Under the pieces are notes generated by a model. That model was not told the origin of the DNA. It ran no database searches and saw only the letters and a list, made by a program, of their open reading frames with translations. Of a stretch of DNA of 64,000 bases, positions 1-11,492 are shown one piece after another; within the stretch, counting starts at the first letter, position 1, and each line of letters opens with the position of its first letter. Source of the DNA: Moniliella sp. 'wahieum' (Eukaryota; Basidiomycota; Moniliellomycetes; Moniliellales; Moniliellaceae); assembly GCA_003971905.1 (NCBI GenBank), contig RSEE01000111.1:1-64000 (forward strand). Reading direction: 5' to 3'. The position numbers were made by a program, and so were the translations under genes.

Positions 1-459
1 AGAGAGTTATGCGAGGCGATAGCTCGCTACCCGAAGGGGAGAGGAGTTATGCCGAGGCGATAGCTCGCTACCCGAAGGGAGAGAGAGTTATGCCGAGGCG
101 ATAGCTCGCTACCCGAAGGGGGAGAGAGTTATGCCGAGGCGATAGCTCGCTACCCGAAGGGGAGAGAGTTATGCCGAGGCGATAGCTCGCTACCCGAAGG
201 GGAGAGAGTTATGCCGAGGCGATAGCTCGCTACCGAAGGGGAGAGAGTTATGCCGAGGCGATAGCTCGCTACCCGAAGGGGAGAGAGTTATGCCGAGGCG
301 ATAGCTCGCTACCCGAAGGGGAGAGAGTTATGCCGAGGCGATAGCTCGCTACCCGAAGGGGAGGAGAGTTATGCCGAGGCGATAGCTCGCTACCCGAAGG
401 GGAGAGAGTTATGCCGAGGCGATAGGCGATAGCTCGCTACCGAAGGGGAGAGAGTTATA
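1..459. repeat. 40-bp tandem repeat array, about 12 copies
   Basis: The unit carries GTTATGCCGAGGCGATAGC and CTCGCTACCCGAAGGGG and recurs every 39 to 41 bp, with the GTTATG marker at 6, 46, 87, 128, 168, 208, 247, 287, 327, 368, 408 and (as GTTATA) 454. Copies differ only by one-base indels, so the array is young or homogenised. The last copy has an internal 8-bp duplication. It reaches the window edge, so total size is unknown. Its last copy supplies the TAA that closes the neighbouring Hep_59 frame. Confidence 0.97.
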
Positions 460-963
460 CCATTTCTTGTTCAATAAACGCCATCATGTACTTATCCACA
501 TCGACCGCGCCTGTTTCGGACTGGAAACTGTCCTGGGTTAGGATACGACGACGTTTGCGGTCGTCAGCGGCGGGGTCGGACCCGCCGGCGCGCACCCCAA
601 GTCCACTTGCATTGCTCGTGGTAGTGTTGCTGTGGGAGGTGTTGGTGGGGGTGGTGGGGGTGGTGGGGTCCTTTTTGCGTTTTTACCAGGCCCCTCGAGG
701 CGGTGCAAGTCGATGCCAGCACCGGGTCCCGTGGAGCGTTTGAGCTGCCGCAAGACAAGTATGTCCGCCACGGCACTACCTCCTTGGTCGTCATCTCCTC
801 TTGATCGTGGTCTTTTTCGTGGTCTTTTTCTTGGTCGTGCTTGTGGGTTTGGTCGTGTGGTGTGGGTCGTGGTCGTGTGGCGACTGCGGGTGGCTCTCGT
901 CGAAGAGCAGCCGGAGCGGCGCGGCGTTCTTCTTGCCGCGCTTCTTGAACAGCGGCGCAGCAT
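455..963 (-). CDS. Tls1/C9orf78 (Hep_59) family protein, C-terminal part missing or beyond an intron
   Basis: This family (S. pombe Tls1, human C9orf78) acts with the spliceosome and, in fission yeast, at telomeric heterochromatin. Read on the minus strand: a basic N-terminus with LFKKRGKKNAAP, then VADILVLRQLKRS followed by GIDLHRLEG (the conserved block after the acidic stretch), then RKRRRILTQDSFQSETG and AVDVDKYMMAFIEQEM, the family hallmark. The blocks sit in three frames, so two frame changes or a missed short intron lie between them. Family members continue about 100 residues past the MMAFIE block; here the frame stops at once in the 40-bp array. The sequence after the hallmark, ATG|GTATAA, could be a splice donor, which would put the array in an intron. 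The start at 963 is a guess; an acceptor-like site (CCCATCTCAG) lies just upstream. It is divergent from glycogenin. Confidence 0.62.
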
Positions 964-1521
964 GCGGACGATGCGAGGGCGGTGGTGCGATCTGAGATGG
1001 GAAAAGGGACGCACTCCAATATGCACCCCCCCCTGGTCACGTGCGTGCATTCCGCGCAGGCGGAATGGGAGTGGGCACCCAAATTCCAAAGCGCGGGGGT
1101 AGGCCGTGGGGGTGGGCGCGCACAGACCAGCACTGGCTATCAGACCATCCCGCCTTCATCGGCCAACATCCATCCATCCATCCGTACTACTCCCATGTAT
1201 CCCACTCCCATCCATCCCATCGCAATCCCATCCCCCCCCATCCCATCCCCCACGCCAGACACGGCAGCCACGCGGCTCCACATGCGCCCCGCAGCTCTCC
1301 CCATGGCGCCAACCACCCGCAGCTCTCCCCATGGCGCCAACCACCCGCAGCAGATAGCATCACCCGTAGCCAAAGTATGTCTTGGGTGGGTTTGTGGTCG
1401 GCTACCAGTGGGCTTATCATCCATCGCACCCCACGCCACCACCTCCTCCCCTTCCACCTCCATCCCCACGCCCACCACCTCCACCTCCACCTCCACCTCC
1501 ACCATCCGCGCGCACACCCCC
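964..1521. promoter_or_regulatory. Shared upstream region of the Hep_59 and glycogenin genes
   Basis: No gene is seen here. It holds pyrimidine-rich CATCCATCCATC and CACCTCCACCTCC tracts, the latter just before the glycogenin ATG, and a 28-bp direct duplication at 1291-1346. Each duplicate carries the palindrome TGGCGCCA (1304-1311 and 1332-1339), about 190 to 220 bp before the glycogenin start. Confidence 0.55.
1291..1346. repeat. 28-bp tandem duplication carrying TGGCGCCA
   Basis: Two identical 28-bp units (1291-1318 and 1319-1346) begin GCAGCTCTCCCC and end AACCACCC, each with one TGGCGCCA octamer. The position in a divergent promoter suggests a duplicated protein-binding site; this is inference. 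Confidence 0.85.
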
Positions 1522-4500
1522 ATGGGCGCCTGCGCATTCGCCACGCTCGTCACCACCGACAGCTTCCTGGCTGGTGCGCTGGTGCTCGCCGCGTCGCTGC
1601 GGCGGCACCACGGGCACGCCTACCCGCTGCTGGTGCTGTGCACGCCCGCCACGCTGGCCACCGCGACGCTGCAAGCGCTCCGTCTGACGTTCGACGTGGT
1701 GGTCGGCGTGGAACCTATTGCGCTCGCCTCGATCCTCGCTGACCGTCTGGCGAGTGTACTACCGCACGTGCCTGGTGCACGCGACGCCCACGCTGCGCTC
1801 ACTGCGCGCTTGGCGCTGCTCCGCCCCAACCTGCCCAGCGACACGGACACGGACCCCGAGGGCCGCTGCGCACTGACCAAGCTGCACCTGTGGCGCTTGA
1901 CAGCGTACGAGCGAATCGTGTACCTCGACGCGGACATGTTAGTGGTTGGAGATCTCAGTGCGCTGTTGCACCCGGCCGCTGTGCCTGTGGACAACCGTTT
2001 CCACCCCGGTGGGAGAGCGAGTACCGGTGCAGCACTACGACGTCCTTTACCTCGTTGTCTACCGCCTCCGCTGCTTGCTGCCCCTGACCCCGCGTGGCCC
2101 GACACGTTCAGCACAGCCGTCTTGTCCCTCCAGCCGTCGGTCACCGTCGCCGAGTGGGTGCGCGCGTTCCTCGCTGACGTCGGGTCATGGGACGGCGCCG
2201 ACCAGGGATTGTGAATGACTTTTTTGGTGCTCCACTTGGTTCGGCTTCGTCGGACAGGGATCCTGATCCGCGTTCTGGGTCTGGTTCGCGTCCGGGTGCA
2301 GGGCCTGCCTTCACCACAGCTTCAATCCCGCCCCCGTCGGACGGTGGCTTTGATTTTGACTTTGACTTCGATCCCTATCCTCCTCCGACGACAACAAAAC
2401 AACAACAACAACAGCTTTCCCACCACGTGTACCCCCCTTCACCTCTTCCTCTTCCTGCGCATCTTGTTCTTCATCTTCTTCCTCTTCGTCCGATGAACGT
2501 GCTGACCCGCCCTTCGTACCGCGCCGACGCACACGCAGCGCGCTCGCAACCACCACTGCTACTGCTCCCGCCCGTCGCTCCCCGCTCGCCCACCGCCCAC
2601 TCGGCTCCAGCAAGAGTATCAGTCTACACACCAGTCCTACCAACAGCCTCACCAAGAGCCCCAGTATGGGTATAAGCACCAATATGGGTATGAGTACGGG
2701 TGGGGGTACGAGCACCAGTATGAGTGTGGGTGGGAGTGTCGAGACGGAAGAACGTCCATTGGGCGGACGACAATTTTGGGGCACGTGGGACGCGACTGCG
2801 CCCGATACGGTACGCGCTTTGGAGCAGTGGCACGGGCCTGGTTGGTGCCCGCTTCGGTTCGGGTTCAACGTCCCGGTCCAAGGTGGTTACACGTACGTTG
2901 ACTTCGGTTTGGTTATGGTTTTGCTTTTGGTTATGGTGTTGGTTGGATTGGGGTGGGTGGGGGGGGGGGTTGCGATCTCTCTCTCTCGCTCTCGCTCTGT
3001 CTTTCTCTTGTTCGTTCCACCCTTCGTTCGACCGGTCTGATCGCAGGGAGTGGGGGTGGGGGGGGGTGGGATTGGACGGAGAGGGAGAAGGAGTGGGAGA
3101 GAGAGAGATGGCATCCTACTTACGCAGCGCGTACCAGCCCACCGTCCCACCGTACTAACAAAGCACGCTGACTGAGTACTGAATACTGACACTCTGTGAC
3201 TCTGTGACCTGATCTGATCGGATTGCCCCGCTTGCGCACTCCACCCTACTCTACGCCACGCTACGCTACTCTACCACCAGACACGTGCCCGCACTCCGAC
3301 GGTACGCAGACCAAGTGCGCGCCGTACACTTACTGGGTGGGGCAACAAACCCTGGGACCGCCTTTGCCCGATCGCTTACCCGCCCCTCCGTCCGACGGCA
3401 ACGGCAATGGGAGTGGAAGTGGAAGTGGGAGTGAGAATGGGAGTGGGAGTGGGAGTGGGAGTGGGAGTGGGATGACGGATTACTTTACGCAGTGGTACGA
3501 TCTGTTTCGGTGGGAATTTGCTGATCCGTGGCACGCTTGGCAGCACACGTCTTCCATCCCCCCGCCCACCACCACACCACCACCACTGCCACCAACAACC
3601 TCAACCTCAACCTCAACCTCAACCTCCACGGCAACGTCCACGGCAACGTCCATGGCAATGACAATTCCTACCCCACCAACGCCACCACCAACGCTACCAC
3701 CACCAGTGCACCGTACTCGCAAGCGCAAACGCAAGCGCAAACCTACTTTGACGTGATCCATACCGACCGAGGCATCGAAGTGGTGGAACGTACGTTGCCC
3801 CCAGGCCAACCCCACCCTCACGCCCACCCCCAACCCCCAAGTCAATCCCAAACCCAACTCCAAGGCCAAGGCCAAGGCCAAGGCCAACGTCAAAGTCAAC
3901 CGCAACCGCGAATCGGGACCGAGGTAACGTACACCCAAGTCATCTGGGACCTGGTGCACAAACTCGATCGCGAACGTAGGGCCGCGTACTACGCCCCGGG
4001 GGGCATCGGGGCCGACTTGGCGTCCGCACCAGATCGATCCCTTGATTCACATATCTGCTCCGTTCCTGGTGCTGCTCCCGATGGTGGTGGTGGTAGTGGG
4101 GATATCACACCCATCGGATCCATCGCGTCCCACGTGTCGCCCTTGACACCGGCACACGCACCCGGACCTGTACCAAGTCGGAACAGGATAATGCCCACGT
4201 CCACGCCCACGCCCACGCCCACGTCCACGGCCACCACTGCAGTGCCTGACCCCTTGGGGGTGGAAGTACGTTCACGCACGTTCCCGCCTCCTCCTCGTGC
4301 TGCTGCTCGTGCTGCTACTTCGGGCCGCACGACCCCAGGGGCGGAACACTACACCCCATTGGCCAACCCACTTGCCCCCCCTGAGGATGGCAATGGGAGT
4401 GGGGGTGGGAGTGGGCTCGGCACGTACATCAGTTTGCCCTTGGAAACCGGCTCACATTGTTGCCCCTGCTTTGGCACATCTCCGTCGCCGGCCCAGCGAC

Positions 4501-6262
4501 ACGATCGACACGCTCGAACCGCTCGAGTCTCCCTTCCTGTCGGAATGGCCGTTGGCACCGACGTTCCCCACTTCTTCCCCAACCTCATCCACGTTCCGCT
4601 TGGCCCCACACGCTCATCCACGCACCTCGTTCCCGCTTCACCACCTTGCCCACCACCACCACCACCACCCAGCCACAGCATCACTTGGTCCACCAGGTTT
4701 CCACTCACCCGTCCTCCCCGTCGTACCTTTCGTACCCTTCTTATCCTTCTTATCCTTCCTCTACGTCTTACGCTATAGCCTCCTACCCTCCACTTATGGA
4801 CCGGGCCAAACGCCGGCGCCGACGCACCGTCTCCGTCGCCGCTGTGCGCCCACCTACACCCCCACCGCCACGCACACGTGCATCCACACGTACACGCACA
4901 CTTTCAGCTGCTGCCGGCGGTCCAGCCATGGGTACAGGTCCAGTCGGCGGTACAGGTTCAGGCCCAACCGTCGGTACAGATACACGCGCCGACGAGTCAA
5001 CAGGAGAAGAACAGGAACTACCTGCTACTCTGTACTCGCTCCGCGACACACAGCACAGCGACGTAACCACCGTCGAGCGATAAGTTCACATTCACATTCA
5101 CATTCACATTCGCCTTCCCCTCGTCCTCTCCCTCCTCCTCCTCCTCCTGGCGCTGTACCCTTCCCAGCGCTAGCGCCGGACCGTGCGTCCGCCTCCCCAC
5201 CCGCGCGCGCCCCGGTGCAGCTCCCAGTACAGCTCCCGGTCCAGATGTCGGTCCAGGTGTCGGTCCAGGTGTCGGTCCAGGTGTCGGTCCAGGTCCTGGG
5301 GGTGGCCTGCCACGTAGGTTGCGCTACCGGAACGCATGGGACGCTGATCCTGCCATTGCCCGGTTCGCCCATGCGTATCTACAAAAGTTCACGCCTGCGT
5401 CTTCCCCGACGCTGCTCGCACCAGCACGGACTTTGCGCCGTCTCGGTACCCCCGGGCCGCTCCACCTCGGTCGCCAACTACCGTGCTGCGTCCTGCCTAC
5501 TCTGCCCTGGGGAGTGCGCGGGGTCAGGGTCAGGGTCAGGGAGGGACTCGTCCTGCCGTCCCAGTGCACGGTCGTGCGGTGGACGTGCAGCACGCGGAGG
5601 ATACCCAGGGTACGCAGGACGCGGGGTCGAGTGGTCCCCCTCGCGCTACATCTCGTGGGTCAGGGGACACTGGCACCTTGCACACCTTCCCGACCCACCT
5701 CAGCCCCTCCACATCCGTGTCCCGCTCCTGCACTTACCTTACCAACCTGGACCCGGTACAGTTACCCTCCCCCGCCTCGGCGCACACTTCGTACCGCTCC
5801 TCCGGCCCTGGATCGCACGTCCAAGCACACGCCCAACCACACGCTCAAGCACACACCCAGGCACACGCTCAAGCACACACCCAGGCACACGCTCAAGCAC
5901 ACGCCCAAGCTAGAGGTAAATCCAAAGCATCTGTTCGGACGCGAACGCGGACGCGGACGCTGTCCCCACTGCCCTGGTCCCTTCCCGGTTACGGTCGAGG
6001 CAGGAAGTACCACGAGCACCGGCACCGGTTCCGGTACCCGCACCGGCGCAGACCGAGGCAGCTCAATGGCAAAGTGGCTCGGATGTGGATTCGGACGTCG
6101 AGTCTAATACGCTTTCGTGCTCTGTTGTCGAATCTGAGTCCGAGTCTGGGTCCGAGGCGCAGGGGGTCCGAGGCTGGGTCTGAGTGGGAGCGCGAACCCG
6201 GTCCTGATCCCGATCCCGATGAAGACGACGTCGAAGAAGAGGAGGAGGATGTGGACGAGTAG
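1522..6262 (+). CDS. Glycogenin (self-glucosylating glycogen primer), GT8 family, with very long low-complexity tail
   Basis: Glycogenin starts glycogen synthesis by attaching glucose from UDP-glucose to its own tyrosine. The N-terminus MGACAFATLVTTDSFLAGAL is diagnostic. The manganese-binding DxD appears in YERIVYLDADMLVV, followed by PDPAWPDTFSTAVL and SWDGADQG, which joins NDFFG one base out of frame near 2213. PLRFGFNVPVQGGYT matches the family's YNVT block; an intron follows at 2893-3280 (GTACGT donor, TACTAAC branch site near 3152), and exon 2 reads HVPALRRYADQVRAVHLLG, then GNKPWDR. The remainder is hexanucleotide-driven sequence (SG, TS, GQ, AH repeats), a possible WDxxPxI-like motif (NAWDADPAIARFAHAYLQKF, about 5330) and an acidic end (PDEDDVEEEEEDVDE). 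The catalytic part is secure; whether everything to 6262 is one protein is uncertain, because the frame changes many times. About 30 residues between SALLHP and LLAAPDP may be a missed intron. Confidence 0.8.
3409..3471. repeat. GGGAGT-type hexanucleotide microsatellite in glycogenin
   Basis: GGAAGT/GGGAGT units encode a Gly-Ser run in the glycogenin linker, just before the conserved-looking MTDYFTQWYDLFRWEF segment. Confidence 0.9.
5085..5300. repeat. Simple repeats in the glycogenin tail: CATTCA hexamer and a 12-bp unit
   Basis: Around 5085-5119 CACATT is repeated five times. From about 5235 to 5295 the 12-mer GTCGGTCCAGGT recurs five to six times, encoding a VQ-rich repeat. Confidence 0.85.
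5819..5910. repeat. 24-bp tandem repeat in the glycogenin tail
   Basis: About three copies of a 24-bp unit containing CACACGCTCAAGCACAC and CCAGG, encoding a His/Ala/Gln-rich repeat. Low copy divergence points to recent slippage. Confidence 0.8.
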
Positions 6263-8212
6263 GAGGAGCAAGCACAAGTGCAAGTGCACAAGTGCAAGTG
6301 CAAGTGCAAGCGCACGCACTCGAGAGCAAGACTCCCCAAACTTGGCCGCACCACCACCTTCGCTCTCCTCATCGCTAAACCTATCGCTGTCCTCATGGTT
6401 ATCCTCATGGCTGTTGCGGACGCGGTCCGCGCCGTGCCCCGTCCAAGGTCGGGGTCAGGGTCAGGGCCAGGTGCAGGGCCAGGTGCGGGGTCGGGGTAGG
6501 TGGTGGAGCGGTCCAAGTGGAGTCCTGCGTCCCCCCCCCCCCCTCCACAACCACAACCACAAGCACATCCGCAAGCACAAGCACAACCACAACCGTAGTC
6601 ACGGCCCTCACCACGGTTGCAAGCACAGGCACAGGCACGTGCGTCGCCGCCCCGGTGCCGGTGGAGCTCCGCTCTGTAGGCACAGCGTGCACGTGGCGGT
6701 GGTACGGGCGGGGCTTTGTTTGATGCGGCGGGCAGTGTAGGTGCAGATGGTGCTTTCTACGGGCGCAGAGGTGTGAGAGATGTGGAATGATTAGTGAACA
6801 CCCAGTGGCAGAATTGCAATTGGGGAATGGGGGAATAGGTGAATGGGTCAGAAGGAGAAGGAGAAGGATGCGGCTGGGGTACGGGGCAGGTGGTAGAGCG
6901 AGTGTAAGCATAGGATGTAAGTACTCGTACGTGGATACGGCTACCGCGACGTGTTCTGATAACCCAGAACTGACAACCGACAAGGGAAGTACGACACGAA
7001 CGACAAGAACGACAGGAACGACAAGAACGCAAGCGTCGACTGATGCAGGAAGGATGAAAGGGACACGACCCTGCAGCAACCCATACCCCATACCCCCCCC
7101 CGTGCCCGATCCTAACCGTTAACGGTAGTAACCGTAGTAACCAGTAAGCCTTCTTTCCACGCCGTATTCAAGTGAAGAGGGATCATCTCTTTTCGTTGGG
7201 TTTCTTTCCCCCATGGATGGCGTAAAGATCACAGCTGATCAACGTTAGTCAATGGTCCACACCTACTATATTGCGCGAGGTTACCATCACTATCGTACCA
7301 CCACTTTCACTTCCACTTCCACCGCCGCTCACGGCCCACCGCCCATGGTCCACAGCCATCTGGCTCCCTACCTAACCTTGGGCTTGGGGGTTGCGTCAGA
7401 GCCTCTTGGGCAATCATTAATCTGGCATCACAACCGAACACCGAACCACCAACCAAACCAAAAAAACGAAAAGCAAAGCAAGCAGCTGTAGAGCTCAGTC
7501 GACAGGACTATGCGAGGACTCCGCACGGCTGGCCAAGGCCAAGCACGGTAAGTCACGGCAAAGGCAAAGCAAACCAAGGCAAGGCAAAACAAGGCAAAGC
7601 AAACCAAGGCAAGGCAAAACAAGGCAAGGCAAAAAGACTGAGAACTGGCACCGTACGGTAGGGTACGGTACTGTACTAGGGGTAGGACTGGCAGCAAATT
7701 AAGAGGAGGTATACCGCTCGTTTGGTTCGGGGCAAAGGACAATGGGTAAAGGGCAAAGGGTAAAGGGTAAAGGGCAAAAGGGAAAGGGGAAATGGCAAAG
7801 CGGGGAGGAAAAGGGGTAGGGGAAAGGGCGCGGAGAGAAGGTACGCGTTACGAGCAAGAAAAGTAGCCAAAACGCCAAGAACAGAAAAGAAAAAGAAAAG
7901 AAAAGAGTCCCAAGGGAGGGGGCGGGGGGAAGGGTGTGTGGGCGCACGCCAAACACGCAGACAGTGCACCAAAACACACCCCCAACTGTACGTCCCGCCA
8001 CTTCCACTTCCACTTCCACTTCCACTTGCACCACCGCGCCGCGCCGTACGCCAACCAATAACATAGCCCGGCAAACAAGGCACAAAAGCCAACACGGCAA
8101 GAAAAGAAAAGGAAAGAAAAGGCACATTAAGGTAAGGGTAGTATGGGGTAGTCAAGGTACCGGGGTAGTAAACGGGTGTAGTAGGATAAGGGTAGGATAA
8201 GGGTAGTAGCAA

Positions 8213-8246
<34 letters not shown>

Positions 8247-8676
8247 ACGTGTGAAACGGATTCCAAACAAAAAGGAGAGGAGAGGAGGGCCAACGAGAGG
8301 AACCGAGGAACCGAGGAAAAGAGCAACCGAGGGGGGAAGAGAACAAAAGTTAAAAGAAAAGGCACAGCAAAGCAAAGCAAAGCAAAGCAAAAGAAGGAGA
8401 AGGACGAGGGGGGAGGCCAGGTCGGCTCTTCGTCTCTTGCAATCAATCTAGTTGGATAGTCATCGTACGGTTTTGGGTTGGGTAGGGGCTTGGCTTAGGG
8501 TTGAAGAGGTACCCTACCACCGTCAGCTTCGCCTGACCCCTTGACCCCTTGCCTCCCGCGGCCGGCGCGGGAACGACGAGGGTCCAACGAATCATGACAA
8601 GACACCACACCACAACATACCCTAGAGCACTGCACGACACCGACCCACCGCCCACGCGCCATCCGCCATCCAGCGC
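6263..8676. other. Gene-free spacer rich in simple sequence
   Basis: No protein match was recognised on either strand. It holds an A/C-rich stretch (about 6540-6640), AAGGCAAAGCAAACC repeats (about 7555-7635), GGGTAAAGGG-type purine repeats (about 7740-7800), four TTCCAC copies (about 8002-8027) and a 33-base G run. The long minus-strand open frames are hydrophobic translations of these repeats. Confidence 0.6.
8213..8245. repeat. Poly(G) tract, 33 bases
   Basis: An unbroken run of G counted directly in the sequence. Runs this long are hard to sequence, so the true length may differ. It could form a G-quadruplex on the plus strand. Confidence 0.95.
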
Positions 8677-11492
8677 TTAGGTCGCCACGTACTGTGCATC
8701 GACACGGCCCTGCGCGGTCTAGGAGCGGGTAGGCGTGGTGGAGGAGAGGGAGAGGATCAGCGAACGGGTCGAGCTCGATCTCCACCTCGTCGTGATCAGC
8801 ACCAGCATGGGGACCAGTTTGGACACCAGGAGCCGGGTGGGAAGCTTGGTTGTACGCATCGCGAATGCGCTGGGACTCGGTGACCGACTCGGACCCCGAT
8901 AAGGCAGTCAAAGCAGTCTGGCCTGACCAGGCAGGCGAAGCGGGGATAGCAGCCAAGCCAGGTGCACGGTAGAGCCACGTTCCATCCGTTCTTCGCCCCA
9001 ATTGGATCCCATGCCTGTTCCTACGGACCCACCAATCGACCCGCCAATCGACGCACGCTGCGACCGCACAGATTGACGCGCCGTCACGATTGCCGCCGTG
9101 TGCTCGGCAAAGGGGTTGCCGCTCGAGGTGTGCTGGGCGAATCGGACGCTGGGTGGCCATGCGCTTGCGCTTGTCCTGCACCGTATGGGTCATGGGTGGG
9201 ATGTTCGTCTTCATCTTCCGCGTTCGGGTCCCAAGTTTCGCGTAGGCTCATCCCTGTGCCCATGCCCATGCCTGTGCCCATTCCATGCCGGTGCCCATGG
9301 AGCGCACGGTAGGTTCCGCTGCATGACGCTCGTGCCCCATACCGGTTCATCTTTTTCGCGCGTCTGTGTGCGAGGCTCGCTTGGCGATCGCGTTTGCGTC
9401 GGTACAGTAGGGCAGCTACCACGCCTGCAGAGAGGAGTGCGACGAGCGGGATGAATGTGCCGAGTAACGCTGTGGGGTTGGTATGGTGGTCCCATTGTGC
9501 GATTGGGCATTGAGTTGTGCGCTCTTGCTTGTTCCCCCACCCGAGGAGAGCACGTTAAATCCCACGGTGAGAAGCGAGGCGAGTTGCGTGTTGATCCCAG
9601 GTGCTTGGGCTGTGAACAAAGCCGAATTCGCTTGGTTGACATTATTTTGTAGTGTGCTCACGAGCCGAGTGGGGATGTAAGCCTCATATGTCGTTTGCGC
9701 ATGCGCATTCGTCCCGTCCTCCACTTGCCCAGGGGCATGGTACGCGTTCAACCCCACCGTCACAACTTGCTCGGACGACACGTTCAGTCCAACCGATACC
9801 ACTGTCGGCATGAAACTGAACAACTGAGCAGGTAACTCCCCCGCGTCGCACCAGCCACATCCGACCACAGTACACGCTCCGTAAACAGAAGCGAGATACT
9901 CGTCGTGTTCTCTGGCTGCGCTGGCGCTCCATTCATAGGCGCAATCGATTCGGGTAACACCACCGTCGCACCAGTAGGCGTAGCACTCGCAACGCTCCCT
10001 GTGGCTAAGGTGTTGCTACCCCCATTGCCACTCCCAGTGCCCTCCCGCTGCTGGGACTGCTGCTGCTACTGCTTCCGCCAGGGAGGAGAAGCGAACGCGT
10101 AGGCGCGTACGTGTACCAGTTCGTGTACGACGCACTGCTCGACCCTCCCGAGCCTGAGCCTGAGCTTGAACTGCTGGCATTCGCACTGGAGGGCGCAGAA
10201 CTGGCGTGCCCGTGCCACTGGGTATGCGACGAACTTGTCCCCGTCCCGTTCGATCCGTACCAAGAGGAAGAAGAAGGAGAGAACGAAGAGGAAGAGGAAG
10301 GGGAAGACGAAGCACTGGAGCTAATACTCGATCCCGAGCTCAAGCTCGAAAAGGAAGAAGAAAGAGATGCGGTTCCCGTAGCATTGGCTGAACTACTTCC
10401 GCTCACCGACGACGCGAGCGTAGACGAGCCGAGGTACGACGTCGCACCCGACGCACTGGAGGAAGAGCCAAACGATGAATGTTGCCAGCCGAACTCGCGC
10501 CCGAGCTCACACCCGAACTCACACTCGAGCTCAAGCTGCCGCTGGCACTGGCACTGGACGAGCGGGTGTAAGAGCGCGAGCGCGAATGCGAGGAAGTCCA
10601 CGAACCGCTGGACGAGGAAGCTCCACTAGAGAAGGAGGAACTGCTGGCCGTAGGGATGGGAAGCCAACTGGGCCAAACCGAGCTGGACGCTGAGCTGGCC
10701 GAACTGGCTGAACTGGACCCCGAGCTGAGCGTAGAGGAGTGGTGGTGGTGCGAGTGGGAACTGGTACTGCCACTGCCACTGGAGCTGGGGCTGGAACTGG
10801 CGTTCGAGTCGGAGGGGGAGGGAGGCGGTGGAGCTGCGCGAGGCGGAGGGGAGGAGGAGGAGCCAAGGATGGACGTGAGGCAGTCCAGGCCGACGCAGGC
10901 ACTAGAGCTGGCGCTAGAGCTGGCGCTGGGACTGGAGGAGTGGGAGCGGGAGCGGGAGCTGGCGTGGGACGTTGGGATGCCGAAGAGCTGGGCGAGGAGG
11001 AGGCGGAGGAAGAGTGGGAGTGGGAGTGGGACGAGCTGGGGCTGGAGGAGAGCTGGAGCTGGAGCTGGAGGACGACTGGAATGGATCCCACCAGGGGGTG
11101 CTGTCCGCGCAGAGGAAGAGGAAGAGGAAGAGGAAGAGGGGGTCTTGCTTGCACTCTTGCTCTTGCTACTGCTCTGCTTGCTGCTGTCGTTGCTCTTGTG
11201 GTGGGTACTGCTGCTGCTCTTGTGGTGGTGCTGCTGTGCTGCTCTTGTGGCGGTGGTGGCTGCTGCTGGGACTGGTCCCACGGAAGCTGGTCCCACCAGG
11301 GCGTGGAGGAGGCCGAGTCGGGGTCGGAGCCTAGCAGGTCCGAGGGCCAGGCGAACTGCTGGCGCGGGCGGTGGGCATGCTGGGCGTGGCGCGGGGAGCG
11401 TGGGCGGTGCTGCGCGTGTGTGCGTGTGCGTGGGTGGTGCCGAGGAGGGCGAGGAGGGCGAGGAGGAGGAGGGGCAGGGCAGGCAGGCGCAT
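8677..11492 (-). CDS. Serine-rich single-pass plasma-membrane protein with Msb2-like extracellular domain
   Basis: Read on the minus strand: a signal peptide MRLPALPLLLLALLALLGTT, an aromatic patch (SASSTPWWDQLPWDQS), then several hundred residues dominated by Ser, Gly and Pro that would be heavily O-glycosylated. A folded block follows (about 9980-9560: SLLF, FMPTVVSVGLNVSSEQV, TTYEAYIPTRLVSTLQ, NSALFTAQAPGINTQLASLL). Its spacing recalls the membrane-proximal domain of fungal Msb2-type mucin sensors of the Cdc42/MAPK pathway and related basidiomycete membrane proteins. A transmembrane helix (LLGTFIPLVALLSAGVVAAL) with stop-transfer YRRKRDR at about 9470-9370 precedes an acidic cytoplasmic tail (EVEIELDPFADPLPL). 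Frame changes occur after the signal region and in the tail; the C-terminal end (AQYVAT then TAA) is the likeliest of several. An osmosensor or cell-wall sensor role is inferred from architecture only. Confidence 0.55.

Noticed and set aside
1-459. CRISPR-like array
   Set aside because: The 40-bp units are contiguous with no unique spacers, in a eukaryotic sequence.
6405-7091. Minus-strand valine-rich open frame
   Set aside because: Antisense translation of CAACCACAA-type repeats.
7740-7800. GGGTAAAGGG repeats as an interstitial telomere
   Set aside because: Units vary (GGGTAAA, GGGCAAA, GGGAAA), part of a broad purine-rich tract.
7676-8446. Hydrophobic minus-strand open frame as a membrane protein
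   Set aside because: It is a translation of pyrimidine-rich simple sequence including the 33-base C run; no folded-domain pattern.
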